Both the position numbers and the translations under genes were made by a program. Shown piece after piece: positions 33,492 through 42,512 of a stretch of 64,000 bases of DNA (positions are counted from its first letter, which is position 1; each line of letters opens with the position of its first letter). Under the pieces are notes generated by a model. It was not told the origin of the DNA, did no database searches, and worked only from the letters and a program-made list of their open reading frames with translations. The stretch covers positions 124,001-188,000 of the forward strand of contig CAXFAI010000044.1 of NCBI GenBank assembly GCA_964001305.1, read 5' to 3'. The DNA is from CAJXMH01 sp964001305. GTDB taxonomy: Bacteria > Bacteroidota > Bacteroidia > Flavobacteriales_E > Vicingaceae.

Positions 33492-34616
33492 TTGGATATA
33501 AAGAATCTTTTAGAAAGAGGCTTAAAGGAAGAGTTTCTAACAGCCGAAGAGGGGCAATTTTTATTTGAAAATGCACCAACATCAGAGCTTGCTTGGGTTG
33601 CTAATGAAATAAGAAAGCGAAAAGCGAATCAAGACATTGTTACGTGGATTATAGATAGAAATGCAAATACAACTAATGTTTGTATTGCAAATTGTAAGTT
33701 TTGTAATTTCTTCAGAGTTCCAGGTCATAAAGAGTCTTACATCACTTCCATTGAAGAGTATAAGGTAAAGATTGAGGAAATGATGAAGTATGGAGGCAAT
33801 CAATTACTCTTGCAAGGAGGTCATCATCCTGAATTGGGTTTATCTTATTATGTTAATCTTTTTAAAGAATTAAAGTCGCTTTATCCCAATTTAAAGCTTC
33901 ATGCTTTAGGGCCACCTGAAATTGCTCATATATGTAAATTAGAAGGTAAAAGTCATTCGGAAGTCTTGCAAGAGTTAAACAAAGCAGGATTAGATTCATT
34001 ACCGGGAGCTGGAGCTGAAATTCTAAACGATCGGGTACGAAGGTTGATTTCAAAAGGAAAATGCACAGGTCAAGAATGGTTAGATGTGATGCGTGCTGCT
34101 CATCAGTTAAATATTACCACTTCAGCTACGATGATGTTTGGACATATTGAAACCTTGGAAGAGCGTTTTGAACATTTGGTTTGGTTAAGGGAAGTTCAAT
34201 CTGAAAAACCTAAAGATGCCAAGGGCTTTATTGCATTCATTCCATGGCCATTTCAAGATGATGGTACTCTTTTGAAAAGAGTTAAGGGGATTCAAAACCA
34301 AGTGACTTCAGATGAATATATTAGAATGATAGCCGTTTCTAGAATTATGCTACCCAACATTCCTAACATACAAGCCAGTTGGTTAACAGTAGGTAAGGAA
34401 GTAGCTCAAATTTGTTTGCATTCTGGTGCAAATGATATGGGTTCTATTATGATAGAAGAGAATGTAGTGTCAGTCGCAGGTGCTCCACACCGATTTACTG
34501 CAGACGGAATACAAGAAGCCATTAAAGAAGCAGGTTTTAAACCTCAATTGAGGAATCAACAATATGGTTTTGAAGAATTATCTGAAAATATTGAGCAACA
34601 GCTTATTAATTATTAG
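33492..34616 (+). CDS. mqnC: Cyclic dehypoxanthinyl futalosine synthase (radical SAM)
   Basis: A 374-residue radical SAM enzyme of the futalosine route to menaquinone. The [4Fe-4S] cysteines are Cys64, Cys68 and Cys71 (CIANCKFC). LLLQGGHHPELGL, AGLDSLPGAGAEILNDRVR, TTSATMMFGHIET and the C-terminal GSIMIEENVVSVAG are MqnC features and separate it from MqnE. No ATG starts this frame: it opens after a stop at 33435, and TTG at 33492 is the best start, with no near-consensus ribosome site. TATAGTTG at 33421-33428 is one base off the -7 box. 15 nt before a T9SS gene. Confidence 0.92.
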   Translation: MDIKNLLERGLKEEFLTAEEGQFLFENAPTSELAWVANEIRKRKANQDIVTWIIDRNANTTNVCIANCKFCNFFRVPGHKESYITSIEEYKVKIEEMMKYGGNQLLLQGGHHPELGLSYYVNLFKELKSLYPNLKLHALGPPEIAHICKLEGKSHSEVLQELNKAGLDSLPGAGAEILNDRVRRLISKGKCTGQEWLDVMRAAHQLNITTSATMMFGHIETLEERFEHLVWLREVQSEKPKDAKGFIAFIPWPFQDDGTLLKRVKGIQNQVTSDEYIRMIAVSRIMLPNIPNIQASWLTVGKEVAQICLHSGANDMGSIMIEENVVSVAGAPHRFTADGIQEAIKEAGFKPQLRNQQYGFEELSENIEQQLINY

Positions 34617-34631
34617 CGTCTTATAAGAGAA

Positions 34632-37229
34632 ATGAAAAATAGCCTATTCATTTTCTTTTTTCTTTTTTCCCTAGTTGCCCATGCGACTCACAATCGCGCA
34701 GGTGAAATTACCTACAGACACCTTTCTGGGTTGACTTATGAATTTACTTTTGTGATTTATGCTGACCCTACTAGTCCTGCCTTTCAGCGAAAAGTAATAG
34801 AAGTTAATTGGGGTGATAATACTGGTACAGATTCAATAGCACAAACACGAGTTACCCCAATAACAACAAATGTTAGTAAAAGAGAATTTGTAAGTCAGCA
34901 TACTTTTCCAGGACCTGGAAACTATACTGTTTCATTAAGTGATCCAAATAGAAATGGAGGAATTGATAATATTGATAATTCTGCAAATGTTCCTTTCTAC
35001 GTTCAGGCCCTTTTGCGAATTAGTCCAATTGGAGTGAATTTTAATAATTCGCCAATTCTGTTAAATGATCCAATAGATGATGCATGTGTTGGTCAGGTGT
35101 TTATGCATAATCCTGGTGCGTACGATATTGATGGAGATTCACTATCCTATCAAATTGCTAAAAGTAGGGGGCTTAATGGGAATGTAGCTCCTGGTTTTGA
35201 GTTTCCTCCTGCATCAAATTCTTTATATGTAGATTCAGAGACTGGGGATTTAATTTGGGATTCTCCAACTATGGGTGGCACCTATAATGTAGCCATAGTT
35301 ATCAATGAATATCGAGAAGGCGTATTAATTGGTCAGGTATTTAGAGATATGCAAATAACGGTTATACCTGGCTGCTCTAATAGACCCCCTGAAATTAATA
35401 CAAACGAATTAGTATGTGTGGAAGCTGGAAGTCGTTTAAAATCAGCTATTGAAGGGGTAGATCCTGATAATGATAAAGTGTTTTTAGAAGCTACTGGTGA
35501 GCCATTCTTACTCACAAATAGCCCAGCAATTTTTAATCCGGGTCAAGCCTTAAACCCACATAGAGATACTATTTATTGGAATACCAATTGTGATCATGTA
35601 AGATTGTTGCCTTATAGGGTTAGTATAAAAGCAATTGATGATGCATTTAATGTTGGCAAAGTAAGTCTAAGTAGTTTTAAAACTCAAGACATATTAGTTG
35701 TAGCTCCATCACCAAAAAATTTGATTGCTTCTTCTTTCAGAGATAAAATAAATTTGAGCTGGGATAATTCTGCTTGCTTAGATGCTTCTGGCTATTTTAT
35801 TTATAGAAGGTTGGATTCTTCTGGATTTGTTCCTTCGGATTGCCAAGTAGGTGTTCCTGAATCTACCGGCTATGTAAAAATTGCTACTATCGATGATGTT
35901 CAGCTTACCACTTTTGAAGACAATAATAACGGAGAAGGCTTAGTTCCTGGACGGAAATACTGCTATTTAATAACTTCATATTTTGAAGATGGTTCAGAAA
36001 GTTATGCTTCTGAGGAAGTTTGTGAAAACGTGAGCAAATTTGTGCCAATATTAACAAATGTTTCTGTTGAGGTTACAGATGAAAATGTAGGTGAAATTAG
36101 TTTGGAATGGTCACCACCAGATACTCTTGATACAATCTCATTTCCAGCACCCTATCGCTATTTAATTTATGAATCAAATAGTCAAGGTCAAGTTCTAATA
36201 GATTCAACAACTACAATTAATGACACTATCTATCGTCTCTTAGGAGTAAATACCACAATAGGACACTCTTATATTGTTAAATTATACAGCTATGGTTTAG
36301 GTAAAATCTTAGTTGGAAGTTCTCCTTCTGCGAGCTCAATTAAATTAAATACAACTAGCTTAGACAATGCTGTTTTATTGCAGTGGAATTTTCAAGTAAG
36401 TTGGGAGAACGATAGTTTTGTAGTTTATCGAGAAAGTCCGGCATCAGTTGGTTTTGATTCGATTGGAATAAGTAAAACCAATCATTTTTTAGATTCAAAT
36501 TTAGCAAACGGAACAAGGTATTGTTATTATGTGAAATCAATTGGAGCTTACGACTTAACTAGTGTTAAGTCTCCTTTATTGAATAATTCACAAAAAGCTT
36601 GTGAAATACCTCAAGATACTCAACCACCTTGTGCTCCTCAATTTAGCATTCAGTCAAGTTGCGACTCAAACTTTATTGAGATTAGTTGGAATGACTCTTT
36701 GATTTCATGTGCATCAGATGTGGTAAAGTATATTGTTTACCGTTCTGCAACTGTTGGAGGTGAAATGATTCAATTAGCAGAGTTTAATTCAAGTTCACAG
36801 AAAGTTTATCGTGAAAATTTAAATTCTATTGCAGGTTGCTATGTTGTAACAGCTATTGATTCGGCCAATAATGAGAGCACCAAATCAAACTATAGTTGCA
36901 TAAACTATTGTCCGCGATACGAATTACCTAATATTTTTACACCAAATGGAGATGGGATTAATGATTTATTTATTCCATTTCCTGACTACAGATATGTAGA
37001 TAGTATTGAGATCGATATTTACAGTAGATGGGGAAATTTGGTGTTTGAAACAAATGATCCAGATATTTTATGGGATGGAGTAGATCAGACTTCAAATAGC
37101 ATTGTTAAAGAAGGAGTTTACTTTTACAATTGTATAGTGTATGAATTAAGTTTAGAGGGATTAGTGCCAAGGACCCTAAAAGGAACGGTAAATGTGCATA
37201 ATCCGAATGGACTGCGAAATGGAGAGTAA
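34632..37229 (+). CDS. Secreted T9SS type B protein with fibronectin-like domains
   Basis: An 865-residue secreted protein with signal peptide (LFIFFFLFSLVAHA). The N-terminal half starts HNRAGEITYRHLSGLTYEFTFVIYAD, common in gliding-associated Bacteroidota proteins, and has cadherin/PKD-like strands (VFMHNPGAYDIDGDSLSYQI). Four or so fibronectin-III-like units follow, each with a ...LSWDNSACLDASGYFIYRR-type strand. The C-terminus has ELPNIFTPNGDGINDLFIP, IYSRWGNLVF and a final strand, the type B T9SS signal. It abuts ribE with no gap. Confidence 0.88.
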   Translation: MKNSLFIFFFLFSLVAHATHNRAGEITYRHLSGLTYEFTFVIYADPTSPAFQRKVIEVNWGDNTGTDSIAQTRVTPITTNVSKREFVSQHTFPGPGNYTVSLSDPNRNGGIDNIDNSANVPFYVQALLRISPIGVNFNNSPILLNDPIDDACVGQVFMHNPGAYDIDGDSLSYQIAKSRGLNGNVAPGFEFPPASNSLYVDSETGDLIWDSPTMGGTYNVAIVINEYREGVLIGQVFRDMQITVIPGCSNRPPEINTNELVCVEAGSRLKSAIEGVDPDNDKVFLEATGEPFLLTNSPAIFNPGQALNPHRDTIYWNTNCDHVRLLPYRVSIKAIDDAFNVGKVSLSSFKTQDILVVAPSPKNLIASSFRDKINLSWDNSACLDASGYFIYRRLDSSGFVPSDCQVGVPESTGYVKIATIDDVQLTTFEDNNNGEGLVPGRKYCYLITSYFEDGSESYASEEVCENVSKFVPILTNVSVEVTDENVGEISLEWSPPDTLDTISFPAPYRYLIYESNSQGQVLIDSTTTINDTIYRLLGVNTTIGHSYIVKLYSYGLGKILVGSSPSASSIKLNTTSLDNAVLLQWNFQVSWENDSFVVYRESPASVGFDSIGISKTNHFLDSNLANGTRYCYYVKSIGAYDLTSVKSPLLNNSQKACEIPQDTQPPCAPQFSIQSSCDSNFIEISWNDSLISCASDVVKYIVYRSATVGGEMIQLAEFNSSSQKVYRENLNSIAGCYVVTAIDSANNESTKSNYSCINYCPRYELPNIFTPNGDGINDLFIPFPDYRYVDSIEIDIYSRWGNLVFETNDPDILWDGVDQTSNSIVKEGVYFYNCIVYELSLEGLVPRTLKGTVNVHNPNGLRNGE

Positions 37230-37808
37230 ATGTTTACAGGTATAATAGAATCTTTAGGAGAAGTTAAAAACCTCAGTAAAGAAGGGTCAAATTTGAGAAT
37301 TACAGTTGCTTCCTCAATTTCTAACGAACTTAAAGTTGATCAAAGCGTTGCACATAATGGAGTTTGTTTGACAGTTGAGAGTTGTGGCCTAGGTACTTAT
37401 GAAGTAGTGGCCGTTGAAGAAACTTTAAAAAAGACTAACTTATCAAATCTGGCTATAGGACAAAACATAAATTTGGAGCGTTGTATGCAAATGAATGGAA
37501 GGCTAGATGGTCATATTGTTCAAGGCCATGTAGACGAGGTAGCTACAGTTTCAAAAGTAGAGGAGCTACTTGGTAGTTGGAATTTTACTTTTGAGTTGCA
37601 TAAACCCTCAAAGTTAATTGTTGAGAAAGGGTCTATTTGCATCAATGGAGTAAGTTTAACCGCATTTGATGTTTCAGATAATCAGTTTACAGTAACGATC
37701 ATTCCATATACTTTTAAGCACACTACATTCAACACATTGAAGGAAGGTAGTCAAGTAAATATAGAATTTGATATTATCGGGAAATATGTTGCTAGATTAA
37801 ATAGCTAG
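37230..37808 (+). CDS. ribE: Riboflavin synthase, alpha subunit
   Basis: A 192-residue enzyme that dismutates two lumazines to riboflavin. It has the two similar barrel halves of the family, each starting with a FTGIIESLGEV / GHIVQGHVDEVATV segment, and the first residues MFTGIIE are nearly invariant. The ATG directly follows the TAA of the upstream T9SS gene, so translation is probably coupled. Its TAG abuts the metF stop on the other strand. Confidence 0.95.
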   Translation: MFTGIIESLGEVKNLSKEGSNLRITVASSISNELKVDQSVAHNGVCLTVESCGLGTYEVVAVEETLKKTNLSNLAIGQNINLERCMQMNGRLDGHIVQGHVDEVATVSKVEELLGSWNFTFELHKPSKLIVEKGSICINGVSLTAFDVSDNQFTVTIIPYTFKHTTFNTLKEGSQVNIEFDIIGKYVARLNS

Positions 37809-38762
37809 CTAAAATATTTCGCTTGCAATACTTTTAACTGTTTTTGATTTGCCCATAGTGTAATAGTGAATGCATGGCACTCCAAACTCAACTAACTCCT
37901 TAGATTGTTGTATTGCCCATTCTATACCTACCTTTTTCACATCATCGTTGTTTTTACATTTTTCCAACTCATCCGTTAAGTTAGAAGGTAAGTCTATATT
38001 GAAGAACTTTGGTAAAAAGCTAATATGCCTTAAAGATTCTAAAGGCTTTATACCTGGTATAATCGGTACTGAAATACCTTCCTCTCTGCAGAGTTTAACA
38101 AAGTCAAAAAACTTTTGATTATCAAAAAATAGTTGGGTTACTACATAGTGAGCTCCGGAATCAATTTTTTCTTTAAGACGTTTGATATCAGTCCTCATAT
38201 TTGGAGACTCAAAGTGTTTTTCAGGATAACCTGCTACGCCAATTGAGAAATTTGTAGGAGTAGCATTTTCTATTTCTTTATCGATGTATATGCCTTTATT
38301 TAATTCTACAATTTGTTTAACCAAATCCACTGCGTATTTATTCCCGCCTGGTTCTGGAACAAAATGTTGTTCCGTTTTAATGGGGTCACCTCTTAATGCA
38401 AGCACATTATCTATTCCAAGGAAATGCAAATCAATTAATGCATTTTCTGTTTCCTCTTTCGTAAATCCTCCACAAATAAGATGCGGTATTGCATCAATAT
38501 TATACTTGTGCTTAATAGCGGCACAAATACCAACCGTACCAGGTCTTTTTTTAATAGCTATTTTTTCAAGAAATCCTTTCTCTCGCTTCCTATAAATAAA
38601 CTCTTCTCTATGATAGGTTACATTGATAAATGCGGGTTTGAATTCCATTAATGGATCAATGCCTTCATAAATAGAGTCAATACTCTTACCTTTTAATGGT
38701 GGTAAAATTTCAAAAGAAAACAAAGTATTCTTCGAATTTTCAAGTTGTTTGATTACTTGCAC
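37809..38762 (-). CDS. metF: Methylenetetrahydrofolate reductase
   Basis: A 317-residue FAD-dependent TIM-barrel enzyme that makes 5-methyl-THF for methionine synthesis. Landmarks are FSFEILPP with the catalytic Glu near residue 18, FINVTYHRE, LALRGDP, SIGVAGYPEKH and VTQLFFDN. Length is typical of bacterial MetF. Convergent with ribE, with adjacent stop codons and no terminator between them. Confidence 0.95.
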   Translation of the reverse strand: MQVIKQLENSKNTLFSFEILPPLKGKSIDSIYEGIDPLMEFKPAFINVTYHREEFIYRKREKGFLEKIAIKKRPGTVGICAAIKHKYNIDAIPHLICGGFTKEETENALIDLHFLGIDNVLALRGDPIKTEQHFVPEPGGNKYAVDLVKQIVELNKGIYIDKEIENATPTNFSIGVAGYPEKHFESPNMRTDIKRLKEKIDSGAHYVVTQLFFDNQKFFDFVKLCREEGISVPIIPGIKPLESLRHISFLPKFFNIDLPSNLTDELEKCKNNDDVKKVGIEWAIQQSKELVEFGVPCIHYYTMGKSKTVKSIASEIF

Positions 38763-38797
38763 TTCGATTTAATTTTGTTAGTAGTCTGCAAAAATAC

Positions 38798-38822
38798 AAA
38801 GGCCTTCATTATGAAGGCCTTT
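38798..38822 (-). terminator. Terminator after the large T9SS type B gene
   Basis: Two perfect 12-nt arms (AAAGGCCTTCAT and ATGAAGGCCTTT) flank a single base. It lies downstream of the 38842 gene and upstream of metF on the minus strand. Confidence 0.8.
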
Positions 38823-38841
38823 ACATCAAATTAAATATTAA

Positions 38842-41800
38842 TTAACGTATTATTGTGAAGGTTCCTTTAAATGGTTCGGGATATAAGACATCATTAATCT
38901 TCAATATGTAGAAGTAGGTTCCGGCTTTCAAATCTTCACCATCCCAATCATTGTAATAGTTATTGTCTTCAAATACTTTTTCTCCCCATCGGTTGAATAC
39001 TTGCAATAAACTACCTGGATACAATTCTAATAAAGTAAATGCTAAGTAATCATTAATACCATCTCCATTTGGAGTAAATACATTGATTGGTCTAACAATT
39101 GCGTCACAAGCTTCTGCTGTTATTATCGGACCATACTTACAGCTTGCACCATCAGGAACTTCATTATTATAAGCTCTAACTTGTAATTTCATTTGTTGTC
39201 CAATAATCTTATGCTGAATTCCATAAAGGCCATTCGCTTCTTCCCAAGGAAGCGAATCACCACCTGGTGTAATTCCTCTAACTTCATAACCATCAGCTCC
39301 TGGTGCTACATCCCAATTGAAGTTTTGGATGACACTTCCATCTTTAAATGAAATATCTCTACAAGCGGCATTCATGCTATCTAATTTATCCGCAAGATAT
39401 ACTCGAATAGAATCTTTTGCATCACAGGTACTTCCAAAAGCAGACCTTTTTGTTACTTCAATAAGGAATGTGCCTTCATCTGATATGGAGTATACGCTAT
39501 CATTAGCTCCGCTTATTAAATTTCCATCTTGAAACCATTTATACTCCATTGAATCAGGAAACATATTTTCTGCAATTTGAACACTATTAAAAGGGGCATT
39601 TGGACAAATTGTTGTGTCTGTAACAGAGTAACTGCTTAATTCAGAGTTGCTTTCTGTGTATAAATCAGCTATGACTTGATTTTTAACTACTCTGAAAGTA
39701 TCTCTTTCATAACAAGTATGGCCCGCAATGTTAAAAGGCACTGTAGTGGCAAAAACATTAAATTTATTAACTTCTTGTCCTGGCAAAGCTAAAGATGATC
39801 TACCTGAGCTAATAACAAGCCAGTCTTTGGGGTTAGCCCAATCTTTGGCTGTAGGAATATCTGAAAAGGTATTTAGTAGTCTAGAAAAAGTAATTTGACT
39901 TGCTATTGCTCCATCATTTACTACATGTTTTTCTAAATCTATTATAGGAAAGTCATCTTCAGGGCATAAATCATAATCTGGGATTTCAACTGGAGGATTT
40001 TCATAGCGAGTGACTCTAAAAATGTCAGTATCATAACAAATTGATTCTCTGATTAACGCACCTGTATTTGGGTGGTATACACTATAGTCTAGTCCAACTC
40101 CAACCTGCCAGGTTACTGTATTAACTCTAGCATTAGGATTAGTTGAACGAGGAATACTAATGTCATGAAAAGCCCATCTTTTACCATCATTTGGATGCTT
40201 ACTAATTTCCGTATTGTAAATTGTATCAATTGGAGTTAGAGGGTCTAGAGGGTCCATTTTCCAAGTATAAAAAACCCTAGGGTCAAACTGTGCATTTGTT
40301 TGAAAAGCTGAATCTACAGGATAGTTTGGAGTTTTATCGGTCACTGCTGGAAAACAGTAGGTATGATCCTCAATTGGATGGTCATAAGTAAAATCATCAT
40401 TAATATAAACCTTTACATAGGGTTGATTAATGGGTAATTCATAGTCACATTTGTTTTTGATGGTTGTGCTGTCATTGCTACCATATCTAAAAAAGATGTT
40501 GTATTCTCCTGGGCCAAGTGGTTTATGTAAAATTAGTGTAACTTGGTTAAACTCTCCTACAGAGCTGCATGACCGCATTCTATTTTTTATTGGACTAACT
40601 GGTTCAGTAGGTGTAATGTAAGCGTAGTATGCTTCGTTTATAAACGCAGCTAATGTGTCCATTCTATCATATCCAAGTCCGATTCTAAAATCAGTTTTAT
40701 CTATATAAGAACATAGCAAAGGCTCTGATAAATTAAAAGTTAAGGTATCTGTACCACAATCAAACTCAAATGCATCTTCAACTGAATTGTAGGTAGAAAC
40801 ATATCTGTCTTCACCTAAAGAAGGGTCAAAAACGGCTTCAACTCCTTCAAAGTCAGGAAGTCTAGAGTTGCCGTCGTCATCAAAGATAAAGCGAGATTCG
40901 TAAAAAGTGGTATTAACAAAAGTATCTTTTGCAAGAATTGTATTTGTTGCTGCATCATTATAATAAACTCTTCTTTGTTCGTTTATCTTAAAAGTCACAA
41001 GACTAGTAAAACGCGTACTTGGAGTGAATGCCATTGTTCCAGAACTACGGTCTAAAATAAGTTGCTGGCCTTCAATGGGTAATGGTTGATCAAAAGGATA
41101 AGCTGGCTGCAGGTATGTTAATGCAGTGGTAGCATTTTCCGCTCTAGCGTTCGCAAATTCATAGCTTAAAATGTCATTATTTTTCTGATCAAACAATGGT
41201 ACCTGATATGTATATCTTTTGCCAACTAAAAAAGAAGCAACAGGATCAGTATTTACCAATTCAGCTGAATTGTATTTTCTTGGGTTGAATACTCTATTTG
41301 GACTTCCATTTTGAAAGCCTGTAATAGCACCAACATAGAAGTTGTTTAAAAGAGTTTCAATGTAGAAAAGTTGAGCAGGGCGCACATTGTTATATTCTGA
41401 AGAACGAGCTTCGCCTGAAAAGGAAATAACCCAATCTCGGGCCGGAGGTAAAACAACTGGACTTGTGTTTTGGTATAAAGCCCCTTCGGTTAATACTCGG
41501 CTATTGTTTAAACAATATTGAACTACAGGTCCTTCGTTAAACCTTCTATCTAAAACTAAATTCTGTGATATGTTAAGAGATTTAGAGCTAATTGTAACAG
41601 TTTTTGTTCCAGTTAAAGCTACACCATTTGGTATGTTATCTCTGTAAAAGTGAAGTGTGACTTGGTATGGCTGAGGTAAGTCACGATAATTGTCAGGAGC
41701 GGCACCATCTAAATATAAACTATCTAAGTAGTAAGTATTCCCTTGACCTAATACTCCGTAATTATAATAGATATACAAGACATCATAGTCAATGTTGAAA

Positions 41801-42321
41801 TCTAAGGCTGGTGACGTAGCTACTGGACTAGAAAAATCAAAAGGAAGTGTTTCCCATGAATTAGCTGTTGCAGTTGATATTTCTGTTTCAACAAATTCTG
41901 ATGGGTTACTAGAATTTTCTGCTCTTAGTCTAATGACTGAACCAATAAGAGGAGAATAAATTCTTGCCATCATTGTTGTTTGACCAGTTGCAAAGGGTAT
42001 CGGTGAAGAAAGTTTATTGCCTAATTGGGTATTTGCTGTAGCTTGAGAACCAGTAAGTTTTTGTGTAGCAAGAACTCTATTTCCACCTTGTGTGGGACTA
42101 ACGACAAAGTTAGAAGAAGCTCCACCGAAATCTCTTTTACTGTAATTGATAAAGTTATTGTTATCCCAATCTAAGGGTAAAGACATTGGATATTTTTCAT
42201 CTCCAACATAGTCAATTTCAATATACCCTCCGGCCCATACTTGTGATTGTGCTTTGGTTTCTATTCTCCCAATAAAAAGAATTAAAAAACTTAATGACAC
42301 TAAAAATGAAAACTTTCTCAT
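38842..42321 (-). CDS. Very large secreted T9SS type B protein
   Basis: A 1159-residue secreted protein from ATG 42321 (signal peptide KFSFLVSLSFLILFIG...KAQ); the frame opens earlier to 42420 but the upstream part is not signal-like. Long beta-rich N-terminal and central regions include repeated DTFRVTRYENPP / DTFRVVKNQ segments and an Ig-like unit near the end (YKWFQDGNLISGANDSVYSISDEGTFLIEVTKR). The C-terminus has INVFTPNGDGINDYLAFTLLE, VFNRWGEKVF and WDGEDLKAGTYFYIL, the type B signal. Likely surface or matrix protein; no enzymatic motif seen. Confidence 0.87.
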   Translation of the reverse strand: MRKFSFLVSLSFLILFIGRIETKAQSQVWAGGYIEIDYVGDEKYPMSLPLDWDNNNFINYSKRDFGGASSNFVVSPTQGGNRVLATQKLTGSQATANTQLGNKLSSPIPFATGQTTMMARIYSPLIGSVIRLRAENSSNPSEFVETEISTATANSWETLPFDFSSPVATSPALDFNIDYDVLYIYYNYGVLGQGNTYYLDSLYLDGAAPDNYRDLPQPYQVTLHFYRDNIPNGVALTGTKTVTISSKSLNISQNLVLDRRFNEGPVVQYCLNNSRVLTEGALYQNTSPVVLPPARDWVISFSGEARSSEYNNVRPAQLFYIETLLNNFYVGAITGFQNGSPNRVFNPRKYNSAELVNTDPVASFLVGKRYTYQVPLFDQKNNDILSYEFANARAENATTALTYLQPAYPFDQPLPIEGQQLILDRSSGTMAFTPSTRFTSLVTFKINEQRRVYYNDAATNTILAKDTFVNTTFYESRFIFDDDGNSRLPDFEGVEAVFDPSLGEDRYVSTYNSVEDAFEFDCGTDTLTFNLSEPLLCSYIDKTDFRIGLGYDRMDTLAAFINEAYYAYITPTEPVSPIKNRMRSCSSVGEFNQVTLILHKPLGPGEYNIFFRYGSNDSTTIKNKCDYELPINQPYVKVYINDDFTYDHPIEDHTYCFPAVTDKTPNYPVDSAFQTNAQFDPRVFYTWKMDPLDPLTPIDTIYNTEISKHPNDGKRWAFHDISIPRSTNPNARVNTVTWQVGVGLDYSVYHPNTGALIRESICYDTDIFRVTRYENPPVEIPDYDLCPEDDFPIIDLEKHVVNDGAIASQITFSRLLNTFSDIPTAKDWANPKDWLVISSGRSSLALPGQEVNKFNVFATTVPFNIAGHTCYERDTFRVVKNQVIADLYTESNSELSSYSVTDTTICPNAPFNSVQIAENMFPDSMEYKWFQDGNLISGANDSVYSISDEGTFLIEVTKRSAFGSTCDAKDSIRVYLADKLDSMNAACRDISFKDGSVIQNFNWDVAPGADGYEVRGITPGGDSLPWEEANGLYGIQHKIIGQQMKLQVRAYNNEVPDGASCKYGPIITAEACDAIVRPINVFTPNGDGINDYLAFTLLELYPGSLLQVFNRWGEKVFEDNNYYNDWDGEDLKAGTYFYILKINDVLYPEPFKGTFTIIR

Positions 42322-42485
42322 TGAAATATAGTAAGTAGTTAGTTGTTCTAAATTGTATTGCAATCCGTAAAGAAACGGAATTTTCCGCTCTTTTACAATG
42401 CTTATTTCTTTACTTGCCAATGATGACGCATATAAATACTTATTAGTTGCATCTTTAATTCAAGAATTTTGATTCTATAAAAACT

Positions 42486-42493
42486 TACTTTTG
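42486..42493 (+). promoter_or_regulatory. -7 promoter element of lepA
   Basis: TACTTTTG matches TAnnTTTG exactly and ends 19 nt before the lepA ATG. A clear -33 element at the ideal distance was not seen. Confidence 0.5.
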
Positions 42494-42512
42494 AGGCCTT
42501 GAAGATATAGGT

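Noticed and set aside
37800..37815. Overlapping regulatory site at the ribE/metF junction
   Set aside because: The GCTAGCTA sequence is only two adjacent stop codons on opposite strands.
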